A stretch of 11,754 nucleotides of DNA from Micrococcales bacterium UBA3913. GTDB lineage: Bacteria; Actinomycetota; Actinomycetes; Actinomycetales; Microbacteriaceae. Positions 6,625 to 11,754 of the stretch are shown here, one piece after another; position 1 is the first letter of the stretch; the number at the start of each line of letters is the position of its first letter. The translations under genes and the position numbers were made by a program. The notes beneath the pieces were generated by a model that had not been told where the DNA came from, ran no database searches, and saw only the letters and a program-made list of their open reading frames with translations. The stretch is from NCBI GenBank assembly GCA_002391425.1, contig DGEZ01000054.1, positions 334 through 12,087 of the forward strand. The letters run 5' to 3'.

Positions 6625-8032
6625 GGAACAGTATTTGACAAGGCGCCAGCGGCGCGAGGCGGAGAAACGCCGTGCCGCAGGATTGCCTCCGGAGGTGGTT
6701 CCGGAGGTGTCCTCTGGTGACGGCGTCGCTACTGGGGTCGAGCCAGCTTCCGTTGCGGAGCCTGCTTCGGTCGAGGCTGCTCCGGTCGAGCCTGCCTCCG
6801 CCGCTTCGGATCCTGCATCCACCGATCATGCGTTCGCGGAGTCTTCCTTCGCCGAGTCCGCCTCCGCCGAGTCTGCCCCCGCTTTACCGGAGGTGCACAC
6901 GGCCGAAGACGCCGCTGCTGCCGCATCCCCGGTGGCATCTCAGGCAGCGACGCCGCACTTCGCGTCGCGCCGCGAGTTGCGCAAATGGTTGGCTTCGCAC
7001 CCCTCTGCGACAATCGAGGCGGCGGATCCTGCGCCCAGCGGCACGGACTCGGCGGGACAGCCCGAGGTGGGTGCACCTGCGGACAGTGGCGCTGAGCATC
7101 CCGCCCCAGAGCATGCAGAGCACCGCCACCACGCGGCGCACCATGGCGATCACACGGGGTTCGTGCCGCCGTCGGTGCCGTTGCTTGCGGAGGAGGCGGA
7201 TGTCGCGCCTGTTGCGGCTCAGCCTGTGGCCGAATCCGAGGGCGAGGCTGAATTCACGCCTGTTGCCGCCCAGGAGGTCGCGTTCGCCGAGGTGTCTACC
7301 GCCGAGATCGCCCCTGGTGTCGTGCAGACGGGGGCAGCCGACGATGCTGTGGGTGCTGACGATGCGTCGATCCCGGACGGGGAGACTTCGGGGGCCGACG
7401 ATACCGTCGGCGCTGAAGCTGCCGACACTGCCGGTGCCGACGACGATGGCGAAGAGACCACGCCCCCGGTGCCGGCGTCCTCCACACGAGGTTTCGTCGA
7501 GCCCCCGGTGACGACTGAACCCACTCCCACCTCCGACCGCATTGCCGAGGTCCGCTACGACACGGCTCCCCAGCCGCAGCCGTTTGTGGCCCGGGATGCG
7601 CGGGCGGATGAGCCCCAGGCCGCATGGTGGCTTCCGCCGGAGACGGGCAAGGGAACACCCGACCCCTCCACTGGCGTGATCGTGATGCCCGACGACAGCT
7701 TCGAGCACAACGTGACTGGGCCGTTGGACGAGACCGGCGAGGTTCTCCTCACCGGGACGATTTCACTGCCCTCACAGATGTCCTCCACCGGGGTGATCCC
7801 GACCGGGTTCGAGGACAACGACGAGGTGGACGACCACGGGTACGCCATCCACACGAACAACCGTCCCGTGTCGGTTTCGGATGTGGTCGCCGAGTCCACC
7901 TCGGGGCGTGTGCTGCCCCAGGCACGCTCGTCGCGTCGGGTCACGATCATCCTCTCGGTGATCGCGGGCGTGCTGGTGCTGGCCGCGGCCGGGATGATCG
8001 GCTACTACTTCATCGCCGGTGGCGCCCTGTGA
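6617..8032 (+). CDS. Low-complexity, probably tail-anchored membrane protein, function unknown
   Basis: No domain is recognised in this 471-residue product. The N-terminus is strongly basic (LTRRQRREAEKRR, 7-19), and a related basic patch FASRRELRKWLA recurs at 115-126. Between and after these lies Ala/Glu/Pro/Ser-rich and then Ala/Asp/Gly-rich low-complexity sequence, a histidine-rich stretch (161-179, eight His in 19 residues) and acidic segments. The last 30 residues (442-471) form one hydrophobic helix right after SSRR, with almost nothing beyond it. The bulk should therefore face the cytoplasm, anchored by its C-terminus. I prefer GTG at 6617 (GTGAGG upstream at 6603-6608) over the in-frame GTG at 6605, which lacks a ribosome binding site. 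It overlaps nadD by 8 bases and rsfS by 4 (GTGA). Codon bias matches its neighbours, so it is a real gene despite the odd composition. Confidence 0.8.
   Translation: MAEEQYLTRRQRREAEKRRAAGLPPEVVPEVSSGDGVATGVEPASVAEPASVEAAPVEPASAASDPASTDHAFAESSFAESASAESAPALPEVHTAEDAAAAASPVASQAATPHFASRRELRKWLASHPSATIEAADPAPSGTDSAGQPEVGAPADSGAEHPAPEHAEHRHHAAHHGDHTGFVPPSVPLLAEEADVAPVAAQPVAESEGEAEFTPVAAQEVAFAEVSTAEIAPGVVQTGAADDAVGADDASIPDGETSGADDTVGAEAADTAGADDDGEETTPPVPASSTRGFVEPPVTTEPTPTSDRIAEVRYDTAPQPQPFVARDARADEPQAAWWLPPETGKGTPDPSTGVIVMPDDSFEHNVTGPLDETGEVLLTGTISLPSQMSSTGVIPTGFEDNDEVDDHGYAIHTNNRPVSVSDVVAESTSGRVLPQARSSRRVTIILSVIAGVLVLAAAGMIGYYFIAGGAL
6736..6894 (+). repeat. Imperfect Ala/Glu/Pro/Ser peptide repeats inside the unknown membrane protein
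   Basis: The coding sequence repeats degenerate units such as EPASV, EPASA and FAES/SAES (for example FAESSFAESASAESAP). The DNA repeats are imperfect, so this looks like old slippage or selection for composition rather than a recent expansion. Confidence 0.5.
7331..7455 (+). repeat. Acidic GADD-type peptide repeats inside the unknown membrane protein
   Basis: The peptide motif GADD (or G-A-A-D-D) recurs about four times within 40 residues, giving a strongly acidic, glycine/alanine-rich segment. The units are not identical at DNA level. Confidence 0.45.
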
Positions 8033-8394
8033 CGATAGCTCCGGATTCTCGTCGTCTCATCGATCAGATTGTCGCCGCCGCGGACGCACACAAGGCGGAG
8101 AACATCGTAGCGCTGGACGTCTCCGAGTTGGTTCCGTGGACGGATGCGCTCGTGATCGCCTCTGCGGACACGGAGCGCGCAGTCGTGGCCATCTCAGAGG
8201 CTGTCGAGGAGAAGGTTCGCGACGGCGGTGGCAGGCTGTTCCGCTCAGAGGGGCGCGCCGCCGGGCGCTGGATTGTGCTCGACTTCGGGGGTGCCGTCGC
8301 GCACATCATGCACGAGCAGGAGCGCGAGTACTACGGGTTGGAGCGGCTGTGGAATCAGGCTCCGGTGATCCCGGTCGAGGTGCACGAGGCGTAG
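8029..8394 (+). CDS. rsfS: Ribosome silencing factor RsfS
   Basis: RsfS (Iojap/YbeB family) binds ribosomal protein L14 and blocks joining of the 30S and 50S subunits, reducing translation in poor nutrient or stationary conditions. The 121-residue product shows the family pattern: a helical N-terminus, then NIVALDVSELVPWTDALVIAS, then GRWIVLDFGGAVAHIMHEQE and EYYGLERLW near the C-terminus. Its open frame extends far upstream, but the correct start is GTG at 8029. It gives the family length and overlaps the preceding stop as GTGA, so translation is probably coupled. The zincin gene follows 2 bases after the stop. nadD and rsfS are commonly linked in bacteria, and obgE upstream adds a second 50S-binding factor to the region. 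Confidence 0.94.
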   Translation: MTIAPDSRRLIDQIVAAADAHKAENIVALDVSELVPWTDALVIASADTERAVVAISEAVEEKVRDGGGRLFRSEGRAAGRWIVLDFGGAVAHIMHEQEREYYGLERLWNQAPVIPVEVHEA

Positions 8395-8396
8395 CC

Positions 8397-8747
8397 GTGG
8401 TCGAGCTGAGCGCGCAGGAGTTCGAGCACCTGGTGGCCGACGCCCTGGACAGGCTCCCGGATGAGGTGCTGGACCTCATGGAGAACGTGGTCGTCGTAGT
8501 CGAGGATGACCCGCCCGAGGGGGAGGACCTGCTCGGGGTGTACGAGGGGGTGCCGCTGACCGAACGGTTTGGGGACTGGGATGGAATGGCACTACCGGAC
8601 CGGATCGTCGTGTACCGAAATCCCACGCTCGGGGCGTGTGCCTCCGTGGATGAGGTCGCGCGCGAGGTGTGGGTGACGGTGGTGCACGAGGTGGCCCACT
8701 TCCACGGGATCGAGGAGGAGCGCATCCACGAGCTCGGCTGGGGATAA
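8397..8747 (+). CDS. Minimal zinc metallopeptidase (zincin-like, DUF1025 type)
   Basis: A 116-residue protein of the small zincin-like family often annotated as metallopeptidase family protein. The active-site motif HEVAHFHG is at 97-104 near the C-terminus, with His97 and His101 as zinc ligands and Glu98 as catalytic base. A Gly-Trp pair close to the end (114-115) matches the family pattern. The N-terminal half contains an acidic stretch (VVVVVEDDPPEGED) and LLGVYEGVPLTER, also family-like. Start GTG at 8397, two bases after the rsfS stop; the larger open frame upstream is a shadow of rsfS and its neighbour. There is no signal peptide, so it acts in the cytoplasm. The substrate is unknown, and real proteolysis has not been shown for most relatives as far as I know. 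Confidence 0.87.
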   Translation: MVELSAQEFEHLVADALDRLPDEVLDLMENVVVVVEDDPPEGEDLLGVYEGVPLTERFGDWDGMALPDRIVVYRNPTLGACASVDEVAREVWVTVVHEVAHFHGIEEERIHELGWG

Positions 8748-8847
8748 CCCCGCTCGGGCGCCTTGGGCGCATCCTCTAATATTCGGGCGCTCACCTTGGG
8801 GGAGCCACACAGTCGGCGCCCCTGGGGCCGGTTCTAGGCTGGGGGAC
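8748..8847 (+). promoter_or_regulatory. Intergenic region with possible leaderless promoter of the acyl-CoA synthetase gene
   Basis: This 100-base gap has a short GC stem GCGCC-TTG-GGCGC (8758-8770) followed by ATCCTCTAAT, at best a weak terminator for the preceding cluster, and a longer-range GGGCGC/GCGCCC pair (8785-8790 with 8816-8821). TAGGCT (8835-8840) is a plausible -10 ending seven bases before the ATG at 8848, so the message may be leaderless. No good -35 is visible. The GGGGGA at 8841-8846 is too close to the ATG to be a normal ribosome binding site. Confidence 0.35.
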
Positions 8848-10560
8848 ATGGCTCACACTGCTGCAACATCGGCCTTTCGTCAGGCCAGGGACCTGCTTCT
8901 GTCCACCTCTACTGACCCGGAACGGGCACACCGGGAGTTCTCCTGGCCCGACCTGGGGCCGCACTTCAACTGGGCGGTGGACTGGTTCGATGCGATTGCC
9001 GAGGGCAATGAAAAGACCGCGCTGTGGGTCGCCGATGAGGACGGCCGGGAGTGGCGTGTCAGCTACGACCAGATGCGTCGGCGCTCCAACCAGGTGGCGA
9101 ACTGGCTGCTGTCTCTGGGGGTGAAGCGTGGCGACTTCGTCATGCTCATGCTCGATAACCGGGTGGAACTGTGGGAGGCGATGCTCGCGATCATGAAGGT
9201 CGGCGCGGTCATCCTACCGACCTCGATCGTGCTGGGCACGCGGGATCTGGACGAACGCATCGAACGGGCGAACATCCGCGTGGTTATAGCCGACGGCACG
9301 GATGCGCAGAAGTTCGACCCCATCGATCGGGACTTGATCCGCATCGTGGTCGGCTCCGAGCGTGAGGGGTGGGCGAGCTTCCAGGACGTCGACCGGTTCC
9401 CGGACACTGCCCCGGGCGTGGTGGTCGATTCGGATGACCCCGCGATCGTGTACTTCACCTCCGGCACGACGAGCCGCCCGAAGATGGTCGTGCACACGCA
9501 CCTGTCCTACCCGGAGGGCCACCTGTCCACGATGTACTGGATCGGGGTGCGGCCCGGTGATGTGCACTTGACGATCTCGGCACCCGGGTGGGGAAAACAC
9601 GCGTGGAGCCTGTTCTTCGCGCCGTGGATCGCTGAGGCGACCGTGTTCGTGTTCAACTACGCCCGGTTTGACGCGAAGGCGCTCGTGGCGCAACTCGACC
9701 GCGCCCAGGTGAGTACGTTCTGTGCACCCCCGACGGTGTGGCGCATGCTCATCCAGGCGGATGTGGAGCGCAAGCCGGGACGCCTGCGCGAGGTCCTCTC
9801 GGCGGGGGAGCCGCTGAACCCGGAGGTGATCTCCACGATCGAACGCTGGTGGGGAATGCAGATCCGCGACGGATACGGTCAAACCGAGTTGACCGCGGTG
9901 ATCGGCAACTCGCCGGGCGTGCGGCTCAAGCCGGGGGCCATGGGGCGGCCGCTGCCGGGCGTGGATGTGGAGCTGGTCGACCCGGTGACGGGAGCGCGTG
10001 GTGACCACGGCGAGATCTGTCTGCCGCTGTCGCCTCGGCGCCCGCTGAACCTGATGGCGGGCTACCTGGGCGAGCCGGAGCGCACCGCGAAGGCGGAGGC
10101 CGGTGGTTTCTACCACACCAGCGATGTGGCTCGCCGCGATGCGGATGGGTTCCTCACCTTCATCGGTCGTACGGACGATGTGTTCAAGGCCAGCGACTTC
10201 AAGGTGTCACCGTTCGAGGTCGAGAGTGCGCTGCTCGAGCATCCCGCCGTGGCGGAGGCCGCCGTGGTGGGTGCGCCGGATCCGGTTCGGCTCAACCAGG
10301 TGAAGGCGTATGTTGCGTTGGCCGCAGGGTGGGAGGATTCCGCGCAGACCGCGGAGGACATCCTGCGATTCGCCCGGCACCGGCTGCCCGCGTACCTGCG
10401 GGTGCGGCGCCTGGAGGTGTTCACGCTGCCGAAGACGGCGTCGGGCAAGATCCGGCGCGTGGAGCTGCGCGAGCGGGAGATCGACTTGAAGGATGCCGGG
10501 CGTATCCCCACCGAGTACCGCGACACGGACTTCAACCTGCGGGCCGCGCCGCGGGCGTAG
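8848..10560 (+). CDS. AMP-forming acyl-CoA synthetase
   Basis: An adenylate-forming enzyme of the ANL superfamily that activates a carboxylic acid with ATP and transfers it to coenzyme A. The P-loop FTSGTTSRPK is at 203-212, the core motif GYGQTE at 342-347, the hinge region GRTDDVFKASDFKVSPFEVE near 443-462, and the C-terminal lysine motif PKTASGKIRRVE carries the catalytic K534. The N-terminal block HFNWAVDWFDAIA and the 570-residue length resemble the medium-chain/acetate-type synthetases more than the very long-chain ones. The acid it uses cannot be read from the sequence. It stands alone on the + strand with its own probable promoter and ends 3 bp from the stop codon of the convergent FMN reductase gene, so the two transcripts probably overlap at their 3' ends. 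Confidence 0.9.
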   Translation: MAHTAATSAFRQARDLLLSTSTDPERAHREFSWPDLGPHFNWAVDWFDAIAEGNEKTALWVADEDGREWRVSYDQMRRRSNQVANWLLSLGVKRGDFVMLMLDNRVELWEAMLAIMKVGAVILPTSIVLGTRDLDERIERANIRVVIADGTDAQKFDPIDRDLIRIVVGSEREGWASFQDVDRFPDTAPGVVVDSDDPAIVYFTSGTTSRPKMVVHTHLSYPEGHLSTMYWIGVRPGDVHLTISAPGWGKHAWSLFFAPWIAEATVFVFNYARFDAKALVAQLDRAQVSTFCAPPTVWRMLIQADVERKPGRLREVLSAGEPLNPEVISTIERWWGMQIRDGYGQTELTAVIGNSPGVRLKPGAMGRPLPGVDVELVDPVTGARGDHGEICLPLSPRRPLNLMAGYLGEPERTAKAEAGGFYHTSDVARRDADGFLTFIGRTDDVFKASDFKVSPFEVESALLEHPAVAEAAVVGAPDPVRLNQVKAYVALAAGWEDSAQTAEDILRFARHRLPAYLRVRRLEVFTLPKTASGKIRRVELREREIDLKDAGRIPTEYRDTDFNLRAAPRA

Positions 10561-10563
10561 CGT

Positions 10564-11172
10564 TCAGAGGCGCGCGCCGGCCTCCTGTGTCTGGCCCGGA
10601 GTGGTGCTCCGTCCGGCCAGCTGCGCCGCGATGACGGGGGCAAGGTCGCTGACGGCGAGTTCCACGCGGGCGTGGATCTGCGGGTTGAGGATGAGCTGAC
10701 CGGCGAAGTCTCCGCTGGAGGCATATATGCCGGTGGGGCTGACGTGCGCCTGCAGGAAGGCGAACAGGGGGCGCAGCTCGTGGTCGATCATGAGCGTGTG
10801 CCGGTCGCTGCCGCCGGTGGCGGCCAAGATGACGGGCTTGTTGGCGAGGGCGTACTGGTCGATAAGGTCGATGAAGTGCTTGAACAGCCCCGAATAGCTG
10901 CCCCGATACACGGGGCTGGCGGCGATGACGAGGTCGGCCCGTTCGACGGCCTCCATGGCGGCCAGGCTGGACGGGTCGAGGTCGTCGCGGCTGAGCGCAC
11001 CGGTGAACCCGGGGCCGAGGTCGGTGACGTTGATGCTGGTGACCTCCGTGGTGTAGTGCTCGCCGAGTTGGGCGAGGATGAGGTCGATCAGGCCCTGGGT
11101 TTTGCTGGGGGAGCTGTACGAGCCGTTGAGTGTGGCGACGTTCAGTGTTGGCCCGGTGATGGGAGCTGTCAT
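10564..11172 (-). CDS. LLM-partnered FMN reductase (CE1759-like)
   Basis: A flavodoxin-fold NAD(P)H-dependent FMN reductase of 202 residues. The FMN phosphate loop NGSYSSPSKT lies at about 16-25, and SPVYRGSYSGLFKHFIDLI (about 86-104) is the typical flavin-contacting segment, followed by KPVILAATGG. The start is the ATG at 11172-11170, preceded by a consensus AGGAGG on the minus strand (11185-11180) with a 7-base spacer. It overlaps the stop of the upstream monooxygenase gene as ATGA. Reductases of this kind give reduced FMN to a luciferase-like monooxygenase; the adjacent partner fits the CE1758/CE1759 pair defined in Corynebacterium. The final substrate of the pair is unknown. A longer open frame reading into the neighbour is a shadow. 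Confidence 0.9.
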   Translation of the reverse strand: MTAPITGPTLNVATLNGSYSSPSKTQGLIDLILAQLGEHYTTEVTSINVTDLGPGFTGALSRDDLDPSSLAAMEAVERADLVIAASPVYRGSYSGLFKHFIDLIDQYALANKPVILAATGGSDRHTLMIDHELRPLFAFLQAHVSPTGIYASSGDFAGQLILNPQIHARVELAVSDLAPVIAAQLAGRSTTPGQTQEAGARL

Positions 11173-11735
11173 GAGTGTGCCTCCTCGGTGCTGGCGGAGT
11201 TGGGGGCGAGTGCTGCGTTCACGGCGGGGAGCACCTCGGTGCCGAGTAGTTCGATCGCGTGCAACGCGTCTTTCTGCGGGACGTTGCCGTAGCCGAGCTG
11301 CATGATGTAGCGGCTGTGCCCGTACGCCTCGTGCTGGGCGAGGATCTTGTCGGTGATCTGTGCGGGGGACCCGACGAATAGGGCGCCCTCGTCGCTGGCC
11401 ATCGCCTGGTAGGCGTGTTTGGGGATCGCGTAGCCGCGGTCGCGCTGGTGGAAGTTTTCCTTCATCCCGGCGGCGAAGTAGGGGTATGAGATGTCGATGG
11501 CGGCCTGGCTGGTGTCGGCGACGAAGCCGGGCCCGTTGACGCTGACGACGGCGTCCTTCGGGTCGTGTCCGGCCTGCTGCCACGCCTCGCGGTACAGCTG
11601 GACGAAGGGGGCAAACCCGTCGAGGCGGCCGCCGAGGATGCCCAGGGCCATAAGAGACAGGTGTCGGGCTGCGCGGATGGTGGATGCGGGAGTGCCGCCG
11701 ACGGCGATCCAGGTGGGGATGGTGCGCCCCTGGTA
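11169..11735 (-). CDS. LLM class flavin-dependent oxidoreductase (CE1758-like), C-terminal part only
   Basis: The visible 188 residues are the C-terminal half of a bacterial luciferase-like monooxygenase, an FMNH2-dependent enzyme with a TIM-barrel fold. Recognisable parts are the entry strand TIPTWIAVGG, the segment LGILGG..FAPFVQLYREAW, GPGFVADT, and the late motif GSPAQITDKILAQHEAYG followed by YIMQLGYGNVP. The 5' end is missing because the contig ends; bases 11736-11754 are sequencing adapter, and the start-like residues MYKRQ or MCIRDS that appear there are artefacts. It overlaps the FMN reductase gene by 4 bases, so the pair is translationally coupled, with the reductase supplying reduced flavin. 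An adapter-like 11-mer at 11650-11660 falls inside this gene and makes the local residues LSLM slightly suspect. Confidence 0.88.
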   Translation of the reverse strand, partial: YQGRTIPTWIAVGGTPASTIRAARHLSLMALGILGGRLDGFAPFVQLYREAWQQAGHDPKDAVVSVNGPGFVADTSQAAIDISYPYFAAGMKENFHQRDRGYAIPKHAYQAMASDEGALFVGSPAQITDKILAQHEAYGHSRYIMQLGYGNVPQKDALHAIELLGTEVLPAVNAALAPNSASTEEAHS

Positions 11736-11754
11736 CTGTCTCTTATACACATCT
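11736..11754. other. Nextera/Tn5 mosaic-end adapter remnant (not genomic)
   Basis: CTGTCTCTTATACACATCT matches all 19 bases of the Tn5 mosaic end used in Nextera tagmentation libraries and lies exactly at the contig end. Translation of its reverse strand gives the tell-tale peptides MYKRQ and MCIRDS. It is untrimmed library adapter, and genomic sequence should be taken to end at 11735. Confidence 0.97.

Noticed and set aside
6739..7456. Repetitive stretch considered as a CRISPR array or tandem DNA repeat
   Set aside because: The repeats are degenerate at DNA level, in frame, and explained by low-complexity peptide. There are no regular spacers.
6884..7708. 274-residue minus-strand frame and a 279-residue + frame over the low-complexity membrane protein
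   Set aside because: Both are Arg-rich shadows of the repetitive coding sequence. The chosen frame has the basic N-terminus, the membrane helix and clean overlaps with nadD and rsfS.
7624..8028. Upstream extension of the rsfS open frame
   Set aside because: It would add about 135 Arg/Gly-rich residues unlike any RsfS and overlap the preceding gene; GTG at 8029 gives the family length and a GTGA overlap.
8019..8396. Upstream extension of the zincin open frame
   Set aside because: It is the alternative frame of rsfS; the family has about 115-130 residues, matching the GTG at 8397.
10672..11292. 206-residue + strand frame opposite the FMN reductase
   Set aside because: Acidic Gly/Val/Glu-rich antisense shadow without motif or ribosome binding site.
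11173..11583. N-terminal extension of the FMN reductase on the minus strand
   Set aside because: It reads the monooxygenase gene out of frame. The ATG at 11172 has an ideal AGGAGG, and the product then begins just before the flavodoxin-like fold.
1..11735. tRNA/rRNA genes, insertion sequences, phage or defence genes
   Set aside because: None seen by eye. Gene content is conserved housekeeping with uniform codon style, and no transposase-like or integrase-like motif is present; the only transposon sequence is the library adapter at the end.

Overview
The window reads as the end of a draft contig from a high-GC actinobacterium. The gene order rne/rng – rplU – rpmA – obgE – proB – proA – small membrane protein – nadD – low-complexity membrane protein – rsfS – zincin, the GTG starts and the near-leaderless gene starts fit Micrococcales, most likely Microbacteriaceae. 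That placement is an inference from synteny and protein style, not from a search.

Layout. Positions 1-8747 are a tightly packed housekeeping block on the + strand. It opens with the C-terminal part of ribonuclease E/G (cut by the window edge). A promoter whose -35 overlaps the rne stop then precedes rplU-rpmA (ribosomal proteins L21 and L27). Two adjacent hairpins separate rpmA from obgE (ribosome-associated GTPase). Then come proB and proA (first two steps of proline synthesis), a 63-residue membrane protein, nadD (NAD synthesis), a 471-residue Ala/Glu/Asp-rich protein ending in one membrane helix, rsfS (ribosome silencing factor) and a minimal zinc metallopeptidase. Most junctions overlap or are only a few bases long, which suggests a few polycistronic units and translational coupling. 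No stretch above 300 bases lacks a gene; the longest gaps are about 100 bases.

Positions 8848-10560 (+) encode an AMP-forming acyl-CoA synthetase. It converges, with 3 bp between stop codons, on a two-gene unit on the minus strand (11735-10564). That unit encodes a luciferase-like flavin monooxygenase (5' end missing) and an FMN reductase, overlapping as ATGA. They resemble the CE1758/CE1759 partner pair, in which the reductase supplies reduced flavin to the monooxygenase.

The last 19 bases (11736-11754) exactly match the Tn5 mosaic-end sequence of Nextera libraries and are not genomic. An 11-base piece of the same sequence occurs inside the monooxygenase gene about 75 bases inward, so the last roughly 120 bases deserve caution.

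I found no convincing undescribed system. The points most worth a second look are the sequencing artefact, the tandem hairpins before obgE, the unrecognised tail-anchored protein between nadD and rsfS, a glutamate kinase that lacks its PUA domain, and apparently leaderless gene starts.
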